A stretch of DNA of 64,000 bases, taken from Codonopsis lanceolata (lineage: Eukaryota; Streptophyta; Magnoliopsida; Asterales; Campanulaceae). Positions 1 to 11,173 of the stretch are shown here, piece by piece. How positions within the stretch are numbered: the stretch's first letter is position 1; each line of letters begins with the position of its first letter. The notes beneath the pieces are model-generated. The model did no database searches. It worked only from the letters and a program-made list of their open reading frames with translations, and was not told where the DNA came from. The position numbers were made by a program, and so were the translations under genes. The DNA is taken from NCBI GenBank assembly GCA_013146195.2, contig CM028378.1, positions 39,315,828-39,379,827 of the forward strand, read 5' to 3'.

Positions 1-142
1 CCAAGATATTTTAATCCCTTGGTCTTGGCAGAACAATAAGGTTATTTCAGTAAATGAGTACCCACAACTTCCATTAAATATGTACTCCACCGTCCACATT
101 GCTCCACCCCAGTCATAGGCTCATAGCAGAAAAGCGAATAAG

Positions 143-226
143 ATGTCTATTGAAAACTCTTCGCATACGGCCGAGAAAAGCAAAATTTTGATCATTGGAG
201 GACTTGGTACATCGGGAAGCCGGGCC
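143..226 (+). pseudogene. Isoflavone reductase-like (NmrA/PCBER family) first-exon fragment, broken
   Basis: An ATG at 143 opens a reading that gives MSIENSSHTAEKSKILIIGG, matching the N-terminus of plant isoflavone reductase-like / phenylcoumaran benzylic ether reductase proteins, NADPH-dependent enzymes of phenylpropanoid metabolism. The expected Rossmann motif GGTGYIGK is readable only if one base is restored near 207-213, so the frame is broken. From about 218 the sequence changes to a GGGCCGTCC... stretch resembling hAT termini, which truncates the gene after about 25 codons. The preceding 140 bases could be its old promoter and leader. No other exon of the gene is visible, so it is a remnant, not a working gene. 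Confidence 0.6.
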
Positions 227-426
227 GTCCTAAACTTTGAGGGTTCAGGCGAAAAGAAAATAAGGGCCCTTAAAAATAAGATAAGAAAATAAGTATTAAA
301 TAATTCTTGAAAAGCTTTATTTTCATTCGTTAAAATAATTTACAATAAAAAGAATATACTCTAATCAATTTTTTTGCTTTTATTTATATTTGACTTCTGG
401 ATTGATATTTTTTTGGTAGCATGTAT
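218..426. mobile_element. Possible hAT-type element fragment, AT-rich
   Basis: Starts with GGGCCGTCCTAAACTTTGAG and later has AAGGGCCCTT, resembling the GGGCCGGCC ends of the ZMYM1-type hAT element found at 59332-63095. It directly interrupts the reductase-like exon. No second terminus or target duplication was found. Confidence 0.3.
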
Positions 427-684
427 TGTTAAAAATATAGGTCTAATCTATGTAAGCCCATTTGAGCCCATTTCTTAGTTAGCCAATTTACTTTTGTTTT
501 AGATATAAATAATTGGTGTAATAGCTTTTTAGGAAATTAATCAATTCAATAATATCAGTTTTTCTTTCTTTCCATTGCCGAGTTCTGTTAAGAGCCGGTT
601 CTCTCTTCTGCCTCCGGCCACCACCGTCAATGGTGGTGGTCCGGCTACCCTCAATACATCCCGTCCAAATACCAAAATTTAACA
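427..684 (+). mobile_element. Copia-type LTR remnant followed by primer-binding site
   Basis: The segment begins TGTTAAAAAT and ends AACA. It is followed at once (685) by TGGTATCGAGCCGAGAG, a variant of the initiator-tRNA-Met primer-binding site used by plant copia elements. This fixes the right edge of a 5' LTR; the left edge is inferred from the TGTTA...AACA symmetry. No gag or pol ORF survives downstream. Confidence 0.5.
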
Positions 685-1400
685 TGGTATCGAGCCGAGA
701 GACCCTTTGTGTTCCTGGATTATTGTCGAGAATCAAGATCGCCGCCATCGAAAATCCAATCTTAGTCTGAATCAATACTTCCGGGCTTCATCTGCTACAT
801 CCATGGCGGTCAAACTATATAATCATTTGGTCTTCGGAAGATTAATTCACTTGCTATATTTCAAAGTTTCTCCCAGATCTGGTTTCATCATTGCTGCTTC
901 AGTGATTTTATAAGATCTGTTCAATCAATCGGCAGATTTGCGCCTCGTGTTCACACCTACTTCTCGTCTTCTGTAGAAACCTTATCTTGTCTTCTCATAG
1001 AAAACCCATTTCAATTAACCCATCTGATTCTTTCGATTCAGATTTCAAAATTGTTCAAGATACCTCAAGAATCCAAGAAAGAGAAATACCATTTTGATCT
1101 CGAGCTCATATTTCAACCCCCACGCTTGACTTCTCTCTCAAGTCACACACACACACACACACACACACACAAGATGCTCCTTTCACTTCATTTTCAATTC
1201 CTTTCCAATTTCCTCTTAGGTAATATTAGATCTCTTAGTGTTGAAAAAAAAAAAAAAAAAAGCAATAGCGGGCTTCATCGATCTTCGAAGCCATCTCAAG
1301 AAACGGCCTCCATCCTCGAAACTCCTGGACGATCTCTATGATCGGTTTGTTACGAATGTAGAGGACCAACAATCATTTGAAAGGAGTATTTTATGATTCC
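685..1400. other. Non-coding stretch after the LTR, with microsatellites
   Basis: Probably leader or internal remnant of the LTR element at its left side. It contains a (CA)n tract at about 1144-1172 and an A-run at about 1243-1260. Short ORFs here have no recognisable domain. Confidence 0.4.
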
Positions 1401-1500
1401 NNNNNNNNNNNNNNNNNNNNNNNNNNNNNNNNNNNNNNNNNNNNNNNNNNNNNNNNNNNNNNNNNNNNNNNNNNNNNNNNNNNNNNNNNNNNNNNNNNNN
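1401..1500. other. Assembly gap (100 N)
   Basis: Exactly 100 undefined bases, the usual placeholder for a gap of unknown size. Distances across it are not reliable. Confidence 0.99.
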
Positions 1501-1684
1501 AAATTATGTGAAAGGAGAGTGATTAAATTGAGGAAAAATAAAAGTAGAGTGAGCTTAATGAATTGATCGAAAGTAAGGTGACCAAATTGAGATTTAAACA
1601 TTATATTTCTAAACAATTTATTTGTTGAGTGAAATATTGTGTGTGTGTAAGTAAATATGTGCAATTGTGAGGGGCGAGGGTGCC

Positions 1685-1860
1685 CGAACATTTGAAAATG
1701 ACTTACGGAAAATGAATCAAGTCATTTTCCTGAAAAATAAGCCTTCATTTTCCGTTGACTGAAAAACTTTTTACGTTGATCGCATTTTCCTAAGGTTACA
1801 AACACCGGAAAATGAGGAAAACATTTTCCGGAAGTCATTTTCTGTGAAACAAACGGAGCC
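1685..1860. mobile_element. Small palindromic MITE built on GGAAAATGA motifs
   Basis: The left arm reads GAAAATGACTTACGGAAAAT and the right arm, reverse-complemented, reads GAAAATGACTTCCGGAAAAT. Between them the same GGAAAATG word recurs in both orientations. The ends and any duplication cannot be set exactly. Confidence 0.55.
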
Positions 1861-2160
1861 TAATTCAACAATTGTCTAGCACAGAATTGTTGGATTAATC
1901 ATGTTCAATCCATTCGTGTGGATACCATGTAGAGAAGCCGCAAATCGCGTTTGTTGCGGTGATCGTGATTTAAACGTGATTTTATCGAAGATTGCTCATT
2001 CCAATATTCTGGTAAGTATTCTAAATCTAATTTATATTAATTCATATGGATCTTGGGATGGTTTTGAAATTAAAATTTTGTTATTCATGTTAATTTCAAT
2101 TAAAGGCCAACACCAAACACAAACAAATATATCCTTATAAGGCTCTAACCCATTGAATTA
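1861..2160. other. Unassigned stretch
   Basis: A 79-codon ORF lies here (1901-2140) but it shows no domain. A good donor-like GGTAAGTAT at about 2010 could make it a stray exon. I see nothing that identifies it. Confidence 0.3.
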
Positions 2161-2169
2161 ACATATCAA

Positions 2170-3260
2170 ACAGCTATGCGGATATTTGCCCACGACTCAC
2201 TCCTTCTCTTGACAATGTATCCAAGTATTCTTTATCTATTTTCGATTCAACTATATACATCCACCTCTTCATAAATATTGTTGCATAACTTCTTTTTCCT
2301 AATATGTTCTTTACATACTTATTGACATCTTTAGCTATATGTCTCTTACACAACATATGCCGAGACGTTGAAAAGTAATATCGTATTGCATTTACGAGAG
2401 CCAGCTCCCTATCCGTGACAATGACATCCGGTGGGTGAACATGAACTAATAAAGCACGCAACTGATTTAATGCCCAAGCAAATGTTTCACTTTTCTCATT
2501 TTGCAAAAAATGCAAATGCAATATGAAAATTCTTCCTCATAGATGTAACTCAGATGATTTCCAATAACGGAAAGTCATATTTATTAGTTTTGTATGTTGA
2601 AACCATAGCGAGAATATCTGAAATAAGGTCAATATCTAATATTCGCCTTCAGATGAGTAAACATAACATCAGTCAAAACAACTTTATTTTTTTGGCCAAC
2701 TCTCTTTGACCTGAACCAGGAAATATATCCACGTCAACTCATCTCATCTAAAAAATATTCAATTTTTGATTTATTTCTCATTTTCTTCTTTCTTATACTT
2801 ACCAAAGCATTCTCTAAATGCTTTCTCGAACTTCTGTTATCAGGATTTTCCATCTTCAATAGATTTAATATTTGTTTCGTCTTCACATTAGCATTATAAA
2901 ATTGATCAACCCTTTCAATATCAGCCTTTATCAATTTTGATGCAGAAGTGTACCAATTTTCTCCCATTGAAAGTGGATGGTTGTGAGCATTGCTAAACTC
3001 GCTAACTTGAACTCTCCAACCATCATCTTTTACTTCCTGCAAATACACTTCAAATTTACACAAAACCTTTTTCAAACTATTTTTCTTTACATCTTTTAAA
3101 TCTTTTTTACCATCGTCAGGGTTTTCCATCATTCTCACAACAACCATACTTTACGAGTGTTATCAAATTTAGTTTTACTTAGGACACGTAAAAGTACATA
3201 TCCTCGGCACGACTAACATCTCTAACCCATTTTTATGCCGCCTCTCGATCAATGAATTTT
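2170..3260 (-). pseudogene. Decayed MULE transposase (FAR1/MUG type)
   Basis: Two minus-strand reading stretches belong to one transposase. The upstream one (3147-2734) carries a FAR1-like DNA-binding segment with NAHNHPL followed by a basic region. The downstream one (2521-2174) carries the MULE transposase core: FLQNEKSETFAWALNQLR, then VIVTDRELALVNAI and CKRHIAKDVNKY. Between them the DNA still encodes recognisable MULE sequence but with stops and frame changes. The catalytic region is incomplete and the C-terminal SWIM zinc finger is absent, so this is a dead fragment of about 1.1 kb. Terminal inverted repeats were not found. Confidence 0.75.
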
Positions 3261-5240
3261 TTATCCGTCACAAAAAAAGAGATACATCTGGAAATAAATT
3301 ATTCTCGTTTTCAAACTAGTAGTCCTATAAACAAATAACAATAAAATCATATTAATATAAAAAAAACAAATTCTAGGAAAATCAACAAAATAGCCGTTAC
3401 TGTGTAGCGGAATTCAGACACAACATCCACTACCAACAAGTGGACCTTTGCATGCGCATCCGCTTTTTAAAAACGTACTTAGACCAATACATCTGCTATA
3501 TGGTTGTGGTAGTTTTATGAAACGACTGCTGGTGGAAGGCGGTACTTTGGCTAAACATTCGTTGTGCCTAGCGGATGTTTAGTCCAGGATTCTACAAATT
3601 TTTAATTTTTTGTGAAAATACATTCAAAAATAAAAATATATTACTTGAAAATAATCATCCTTGTTAGCATTTTCATCTTCATTGAGATTAGTCATAATCC
3701 ATTAGAATGAGTGAATTTGGAGAATTTTTTTAGAGAGAAAGATGAAGATGATGAAATTAGATGAGTTAGAAGCGTTAGGGAGTGTTAGGGTCCTTTCTTA
3801 GTAGGGTGGGTGGAAGTAATAAGAGGGGGTGGTTGGTTGGGGAGTAAATAAATGGTTAAATGTGTAATACCAATCCCACATCGGGTAGATGTGAGACTTG
3901 TGTTTGATTTATAAGGTAGTTATCTATTCTTCTTGAAGCACAACATCATTCATGGACTTTTTTGATTAGAACTTTGTGGTGGGGATGACCCGTCTTGATC
4001 TTTCTTGAATCTTTCGATGGGCAGTGTATGGGCGCATGCTTGACATGACTCGGTAATTTTATTCATTAAATTGTGTTACGTTTAGGAAAATGGTGTTACG
4101 TTTAGGGTCACTCATTTCGTATAATTATTGTTATTTAGTTGTTTATTATTGTTAATATTATTATTAAGTAATATTATTATTATCAATGACTTCACGTATT
4201 CCTCTCGTAAAACAAAAATACTCAAAATCCCCAATCTACACCAAATGAACCATCTTTCCATCAAATTCTAAATCCACTCTACAAAACCAACCATCCTATT
4301 ACCATAATTTTTCTGAATCACAAAATATTCCGTTGGTGGGAGGAATTACGAATTTCCAAAACTCAAACTCTACACAATTTGTGGATAATTTTCGAATTAT
4401 AAAAAAATATTATTATAATTATTAATAAATAACAATTTCGAATTTAATAATTTATGTAATATTATTATTATGTGTTAATATAAATTGAAAGAAGATATTA
4501 AATTATTGTAGATAAAGATGGTGAAGTATGTAAAGTTGTTGGAGATAAAAATTATGGGGTATGTAAAAATATTAGATTATGTGTCACTATTGTAAGGACA
4601 GGTATAACAAAGCTTCCCAAATTGGGGAGCTTAAGCTCATTTTTTTTTTTCATTTTATTACAAAAATGTCATTAAGCTCCTCAACAAAAATACCTAACAA
4701 CAATGCACAGACTTAAACACTTTTACATACATCATCATCTTTATCTTCATTAATTAAATATTTTTTTTATAGAAAAATGGTTAGAAACTTAAAAAATCAT
4801 AATTTTTTCGATATCCAAATGAAATAAGTCAAGTCTCTATTTATAGGTAAAAATGTGTACTTTAATTTTGAAAAAAACTAAAAAATAATAATTTTATAGC
4901 CTAAAATTGGTTTAAAAGCGGAAATGGAGGAAAAGTAAAGTTAGTCCTAGAAATGGTAGAACAGCAGCAGGTGGGTGTAGAATTCATGCAGGGGTTGTCG
5001 GAGGAAATTTTTCGAAACAGTTGTGTTTTTGTCACTTTTGTCATAAAGCAATGTCGTTTTGGACGAAAAAAATTTCTTAAGCGGAGAAGCTTAAAAAGCT
5101 CGTGAAATACCTTTTGCTTAATTAGACAACCATTTGGCTCCCTTGTTATTTTGCAACAATATGATAAGCACCTCTTAAGAACCTTTGTTGTATGTAGTCT
5201 AAGGTTTCTTTGGTTTTAAATTGAGGAGGTATCAAATGAA
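3261..5240. other. AT-rich intergenic sequence
   Basis: About 2 kb without a supportable gene. It contains one snRNA-type promoter look-alike (described separately) and a region at about 4600-5110 with several AAGCTT/AGCTTAAGCT words that may be an old transposon. Nothing else is identifiable. Confidence 0.5.
3873..3914 (+). promoter_or_regulatory. snRNA-type USE plus TATA look-alike
   Basis: ATCCCACATCG at 3873-3883 matches the plant snRNA upstream sequence element RTCCCACATCG exactly. A TTATAA box follows at 3909-3914, leaving 25 bases between them, the short spacing associated with Pol III (U6/U3-like) genes. The DNA about 25 bases downstream does not read as U6, U3 or 7SL. The same CCCACATCGG...TTATAAG pairing also occurs in dispersed plant repeats, so function is uncertain. 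Confidence 0.35.
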
Positions 5241-5557
5241 TTATTTTATTGATTTTGAATGTATTGTGTAAGATTTGGTTGGATGTATTTGATTTTATTG
5301 TTTATGTTTTCTAAACAAACGACCAATGAGCCTATAATCTGCTCTCCTGCACAGGCGCTACGGATTCGTCTTTCTCCTGCACCAGTAGTAATCCGCTGGT
5401 TGCTACCCAGCCCCAGGTCAGGAGTAACTGATCCTTTCTCCATATTTTTCATCTACAACAATTGATTTAGGGTTTTGACATTTTGACCGACAATCTGCTC
5501 TCACTTGCTTTCTTATTCATTTCCTCTCTCCTTGATTACATACACTATCGAAAAGAT

Positions 5558-8500
5558 ATGAAATTGAAGCAATTACTTTCCAGACAGACAATCAAGAATA
5601 TTTCAACGATCAACGCTAGATTCCTGTCTTCATACCCTTCTTGTCACGGAAATGTTACCGGGTTCCTTCAGACTCCGAACCCGAATTCCCCTTTTCCCCA
5701 CATAAACCCTAATTCTTCTAATCCCTTCCAATTTTTCAATAGATTCATTCATTCTGGTCAAGAAACAGTCTTTAGTGGACTGGGAGGCAATGCCGAGGAG
5801 AATGAGGAAGAGAAAGAGGAGGATGTGATTATGAATGAGTTCTTGTCGCGATTTGTTTGGATAATGAGGGGGAAGCTTCATGAAGTTTATACTGATTGTG
5901 ATAAGAACACTGTTGATGGTATGTTACTGATTATTGTTGGGAAGGTTTTGGCTGTGATGGAAGAGGATGAGGAGATGCTTCAATCGGCTGCTGTCACCCC
6001 GTCCCATGATTTTAGCGAGGATTTATGGAAGACGGTTTGGGAAGTTAGTAATACAGTTTTAGTGGATATGCAAAAGGCTAAGAAGAAGGAGAAAATGAAG
6101 AAGTTTTTGCAGAATGAGAAAGTTAAGGAGATGATTAGGTTTGCTGGTGAAGCCGGGATTCGTGGGGATTTATTGAGGGAGCTTAGGTTTAAATGGGCTA
6201 GTGAGGAAATGGAAGAGAGCGAGTTTTATGAGAAGATGGAGCAGTTACTAACTGTGAAAGCTGAGGCAGAGAAGAAAGAGTCTGAAACTGAGAGTGCAGA
6301 GACTTTTGAGGATAATTTTGCTGCAGGGGAAGAGAAAGATACAGTTGTTTATCTCCCCAAAAGGAGTGGGAAGATGAAATACAAAATCTATGGTCTTGAT
6401 CTTTCTGACCCAAAATGGGCTGAAGTGGCTGACAAAATCCACGAGACTGGAGAATGGCCTCAGGAACCCAAGCCAATATATGGGAAATGCAAGATTGCTA
6501 CTGAGAAAATACTTTTTTTGCAAGAAGACAAGGACCCTTCTCCCCTGTTAGCAGAGTGGATAGAGCATCTCCAGCCCAGCAGGGTCGACTGGATTGCTTT
6601 GCTTGACAGACTGAAAGAGCAGAATACTCAATTATACTTTAAGGTAATTTGCCATTTTCTTCCTGTTTGTCCAGTTGAGTCTCATGTTTGTGTGTCTTGG
6701 CAAGACTTGCTTCTATTTATGATTCTTCATTTTCTTGTTATGCGATGAACTGCTGCTGTATCCTGTCTCCTCCTTCATAATCTTTTGAGATACTAATTAT
6801 AGGGTGGGTTTTTCATATGTTTTTTCTTCCTTTTAATTGTTATATATCTATGGATTCATCCATGTATCCATCAATTTGGTATGATGCAGAATTGATGAGT
6901 TCTTGGGAAAATAAGAAATTCATTCTTTGGGTTTTGTTGGTCACCGGTTTAGAACTTTGAAGAACTGATATGGGGTGGTAGCTCTTTTGTTGTTGTTGTT
7001 GATGATGATGATGATAAAAGAAGAAATTTTATTCTTACTATCACACCAGTGATTCCCTTCAGGTAATACCTTTGGCACTTAATCTAGCCACACCTTTCTT
7101 AACTTCATTATTTCCTGACTGACATGCCTTTTTCTCTCTTAGCCACAATTTCTCTTTCTTTCGTGCCAGACGTAGAATCTTAAGTTTCACACCAAGATAA
7201 TGGATTCACATGAGATGCCAGGTTATAATAGAATTAATTTGGGCCAAAGGATTGATTTCATCTTTCTAAATGTACCAATCAAATACCTCTTCTCCCATTA
7301 AATACGTAGATTAGTACCCCTTTTGTAGTGTCTTCTCCTTGATTCAGATAGCCTGGTAGCTTGAATCCGCTCCTTTCTAAGTGTAGGTAAGCCGGTCACT
7401 TGCTGTAAGGTAAGAAGAAGTTTGTCTGATAAGGAATTCATCTTGAATGCCACACAACAGGGCATAGCCACTAGCCAGCCAAGATTGATAGATCAAGAGA
7501 AGAAAGTCTTTTTTGGCTATATACTCACAGTTAATTCACTTGCTCCATAGATTATTTTCTTTAGAAGCAAATTTAAACTTTGAGAAGCTGATATCTACTG
7601 AAAGAATGTCTCAAGTTAGAACGAAATCAAATCCCATATCTATGAGAGAATTTCCAAAAAGCTGTTTATTGGTAAATTTCGCTCACTATGTAAATGTAAT
7701 AAGCACGAGGAAGAATGCATATGGATTTTGAACAATGACAGCGTCAGGACCTTGTTCTCACTTCTCTCGTCTTAGAGATCAAATTTAAGCCTTAAAAATA
7801 TTTTTTCGTTCTAAATTTATAGACATAAGCACTGGAAATCCTGTCACACTACGCTCGGAACTTTCCAGCCTCTGGTTTGTTTTGCATCCTTGTGAATGGC
7901 ACATTTTTTTCTCTTTTTCTCATGCAAAGTCTCTTTTTACACCTAACGTCATTATTCCTCCATTGAATTTTCTTTTATTTAGTTATTGTTTTGTTATTTT
8001 AGTTGAGTCTTCTCGATATAAGTGCCAAGAAGACCTCTAGAAGGCATATATTGTATGCCCAACTTCTCTTATTGCAACTGATGTTGTAAGGCTGAATAGG
8101 CGGGTATCTTATTCAAAGGAGTTTAGTGGTTGCAATAAAGAAAATCTTTTGTTTACGAACTCTTAAAATGTGGAGTATTATAGTGCAAGTGCATAATCAA
8201 TAAAAATTGTTGATCTTTCAGAAAAAGGGCCAAAATAAAAAATTTGGTATTTTTAGTTGTTTTTTTTACCATCTATAGTTTCAGATATTGTTATGACTGC
8301 GTTAAAGAGGTAACAAAAGCAGTCATCAACTAATTTGGAGTTGAGTCATTATGACTGGATGCCGAATGTTGTCATATAATTAAGCCTCTACCTGTTTGCT
8401 CTAGGATTCTATCACCCAATTCGATATAAAATTTTCACCACTAGCCATCATTATTTGTAATTGCCATTTTAAAAGTTCGCTTATGTTTTTGAACGTAATA

Positions 8501-10760
8501 TTTGTGGAAGTGCTATTCCCACTCATATATTCCATTGTAGAGTGCATGAAACATTATGTACCAGTAAAGCAAAGAATTACATGAAGTGGCTTGGTTGAAA
8601 AGTGGAGTGTGGCATTTCCAAATTCTTTTTATAATTTTTGTTTTTATGTGTGTTTGTGACCTGGGCATGTTCTATGATTCTTGTGCTTCAACTTTTCAGT
8701 TGCATTTTTACATCTCCTTATAGTTTAAATATGATGACTGTGCTTTCGAAGTTAATATGGAAAAAAAGAGGAAAAAGAATAGGAAAACGGTAAAGCCAAA
8801 TAAGGCAGTCGCTCCTCTTTCTTCTGTGTCCACCCACAGTTTCGGATTGTGTTTCCTTACTGGACTACGTATTTGCTCCACATCTGGACTTTGGGTCTGT
8901 TTGTGTTATGTACACCCTAGTCTATCTTTATCAAGATTTCAACATGATCTCACCAAAGTACACTACGTCCATTTTGATATCATTGGGTTCCTAAGTAAGT
9001 CAGTTTCCATTGTACGAGAAATCAAACTTGTATGACTTAATTTAGCCTATGAGTAGCATCTTTTAGTGATAGGATAGAAGCTGAAAAGTGGCATTCATTT
9101 ATTAGTGGCATTCATGATCTCACCGAAGTACACTACGTCCATTTTGATATCATTGGGTTCCTAAGTAAGTCAGTTTCCATTGTACGAGAAATCAAACTTG
9201 TATGACTTTATTTAGCTTATGATTAGCATCTTTTAGTGATAGCATAGAAGCTGAAAAGAGGCATTCATTTATTAGTCGATTTCAAGCTCCTGGAGTTATG
9301 GACAGAGTTAGATGCTGGAATATATTTACATAGATGTTTGCACTATCACTTTCATAACTCGATGATATGGTTTACCAGAAAGATTCTGAGATGCTAGGAG
9401 ATATGTGGATATGTTTTGCACTGAACGTATTCTCAGGATATGTTATCAACATAATAACTATTTTTCCTCCTGTTTTGACCCAACACCAAGAATAAAGGGT
9501 TTTATTAATCCACTTCTGTTGTAGGGTTCTCATAATTTTTGGAAGTCTACTTTTTTGCATAACTTATCTAAGTGGGAATTTACATATTTTGCTATTTGCA
9601 GACCTCCAATAATTTTCAGGTCTTTCAGTCAAACTAATTTTGATTAATGTAATATCTGGTTAGTGGATAACACTAATCTGAAGGTTCCCCTATAACTTTT
9701 TTTCTAGGTTGCAGAACTTGTTCTGGGCAAAGAATCCTTCCAAACAAACATACGGGATTACTCAAAGCTCATTGATGCCTATGCTAAAGAGAACCGCTTG
9801 GAAGATGCTGAGAGAATACTAAAGAAAATGAATGAGATTCGCATCCTACCTGATATTCTTACATTTTCAACTTTGGTTCATATGTATTGCAAGGCCGGCG
9901 ACCTTAGTCGCGCAAAAGAGGCATTTGAAAATTTGAAAAGCCAAGGTTTTCAACCTGACATGAAGGTCTACACCTCTATGATCCTGGCCTATGTAAATGC
10001 CAACCAACCAAAGTTAGGCGAGGCCCTGATGAGAGAAATGGAGACACGAGATATTAAACCGACTGAAGAGATCTATATGGCCTTGCTTCGCACGTATGCC
10101 CAGCGGGGTGATTATGGTGGAGCCACTCGAATCTGTACCACTATGGATTTTGCAGGGTTCCCTCAAAGTCGGGAGTCTTGTGCACTGCTGGTTGAGGCAT
10201 ATGGTCGATCAGGCAACCCTGAGGATGCAAGGAAACAATTTGATGACATGATTAAACTTGGACACAAGCCTGATGATAAGTGTATTGCCAGCATGCTTGC
10301 AGCGTATGAGAAAAAGAATTTATTGGATCAGGGCTTGAATCTTCTGCTGGAGCTCGAGAAGGACGGAGTTGAGCATGGTGTTGCCACATATGCTGTCCTT
10401 GTAGATTGGTTGGGTAGGTTACAGCTGCTCGATGAAGTGGAAGAGTTACTGGGAAAGATTGCTGTGGAAGGAGAGTCTCCTCCAGTTGAGGTTCATTTAA
10501 GCCTTTGTGATATGTATGCAAGGGCAGGGGTCGAGAATAAGGCTCTCCAAGCCCTGGGGGTTCTTGAGGCTAAGAAGGAACAATTGAAGCCAGAGGACTT
10601 TGAGAGAATTATAATGGCGCTTATAGCTGGTGGGTTCAAGCAGGATGCTCGAAGAGTATATGGGGTGATGACGGCCCAGGGGTTTGCTGCAACGGAGCAT
10701 GTGAGTATGGCCTTAATGGCTTCTCAAAGCTTTACCCTCAAGAGACCGACAATGAGATAA
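5558..10760 (+). CDS. NFD5: NFD5-like mitochondrial pentatricopeptide repeat protein (2 exons)
   Basis: Exons 5558-6643 and 9708-10760 join in phase 0 (AAG|gtaatt ... tttctag|GTT) to give 712 residues, close to the length I recall for Arabidopsis NUCLEAR FUSION DEFECTIVE 5. The start is the ATG at 5558; upstream in-frame sequence has no ATG. The first 28 residues (MKLKQLLSRQTIKNISTINA...) are basic and acid-free, like a mitochondrial transit peptide. Residues about 80-350 are an acidic, charged plant-specific region containing MNEFLSRFVWIMRGKLHEV. From about residue 360 to 690 there are roughly eight PPR repeats, e.g. YSKLIDAYAKENRLEDAERI and YTSMILAYVNANQPKLGEAL. PPR proteins bind organellar RNA; NFD5 is linked to karyogamy in female gametophytes. 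The 3064-base intron is large and carries a 170-base tandem duplication. The symbol is by recollection of the family. Confidence 0.85.
6644..9707 (+). other. Large intron of the NFD5-like gene
   Basis: GT...AG intron of 3064 bases, AT-rich, without a recognisable transposon or coding segment. ORFs at 7513-7731 and 8757-9035 lie inside and have no domain. Confidence 0.8.
8943..9282. repeat. 170-base tandem duplication inside the NFD5-like intron
   Basis: Two adjacent copies (8943-9112 and 9113-9282) both beginning CATGATCTCACC and containing GTACACTACGTCCATTTTGA. They differ at only a few positions, so the duplication is recent. Confidence 0.9.
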
Positions 10761-11145
10761 TTTTTTTGTAAGTCTTTTGTAGGGAAGCGTTGAGATACTT
10801 TTTTAAGTCTTGTAGTGAAGCGTCAAAACAGGTTTGATCTTTTAGCATCTTTTACAGTGGTCCCAAGGCAACTTGATCCATCTTTTTTGTGTTTTAAATT
10901 AGCATGATTTTGCATGTAGCAAGCGTAGCATCAGCATTGCTTTCAAAGAGTTGCATTGAGATTTCCCAAGTAAAATTGAAACTGAAAGATTTTGAACTCT
11001 TTATTCCTACAAGTGTATCAATTCTCAAGTTTAAACAGTATGGTTGATAGATGGAGCTCGCAGTTGCATGCTAATGGATGTAATTGTTTGTCAGATTCTA
11101 ATAGTAATCACCCTTAATAAACTCAATGTAATTGTTTGTCAGATT
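10761..11145. other. Convergent 3' intergenic region
   Basis: 385 bases separate the stop codons of the NFD5-like gene (+) and CBSX3 (-). It must hold both 3' UTRs. The last part is one copy of a 48-base tandem repeat. Confidence 0.7.
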
Positions 11146-11173
11146 CTAATAGTAATCACCCTTAATAAACTCA
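11078..11173. repeat. 48-base tandem duplication spanning the CBSX3 stop codon
   Basis: The 48-base unit starting ATGTAATTGTTTGTCAGATT occurs at 11078-11125 and 11126-11173. The second copy includes the last nine codons and stop of CBSX3 on the minus strand; the first copy lies in its 3' UTR. Length and near identity point to a recent slippage or unequal exchange. Confidence 0.9.

Noticed and set aside
5246..5465. Overlapping ORFs on both strands upstream of the NFD5-like gene
   Set aside because: Low-support short frames with no recognisable domain; the region is more likely promoter or leader of the PPR gene.
5483..5557. Longer N-terminus of the NFD5-like protein
   Set aside because: The extra codons would start at TTG; the first ATG is at 5558 and gives a good transit peptide.
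8757..9035. 92-codon ORF in the PPR intron
   Set aside because: It lies in the intron, overlaps the tandem duplication, and has no domain.
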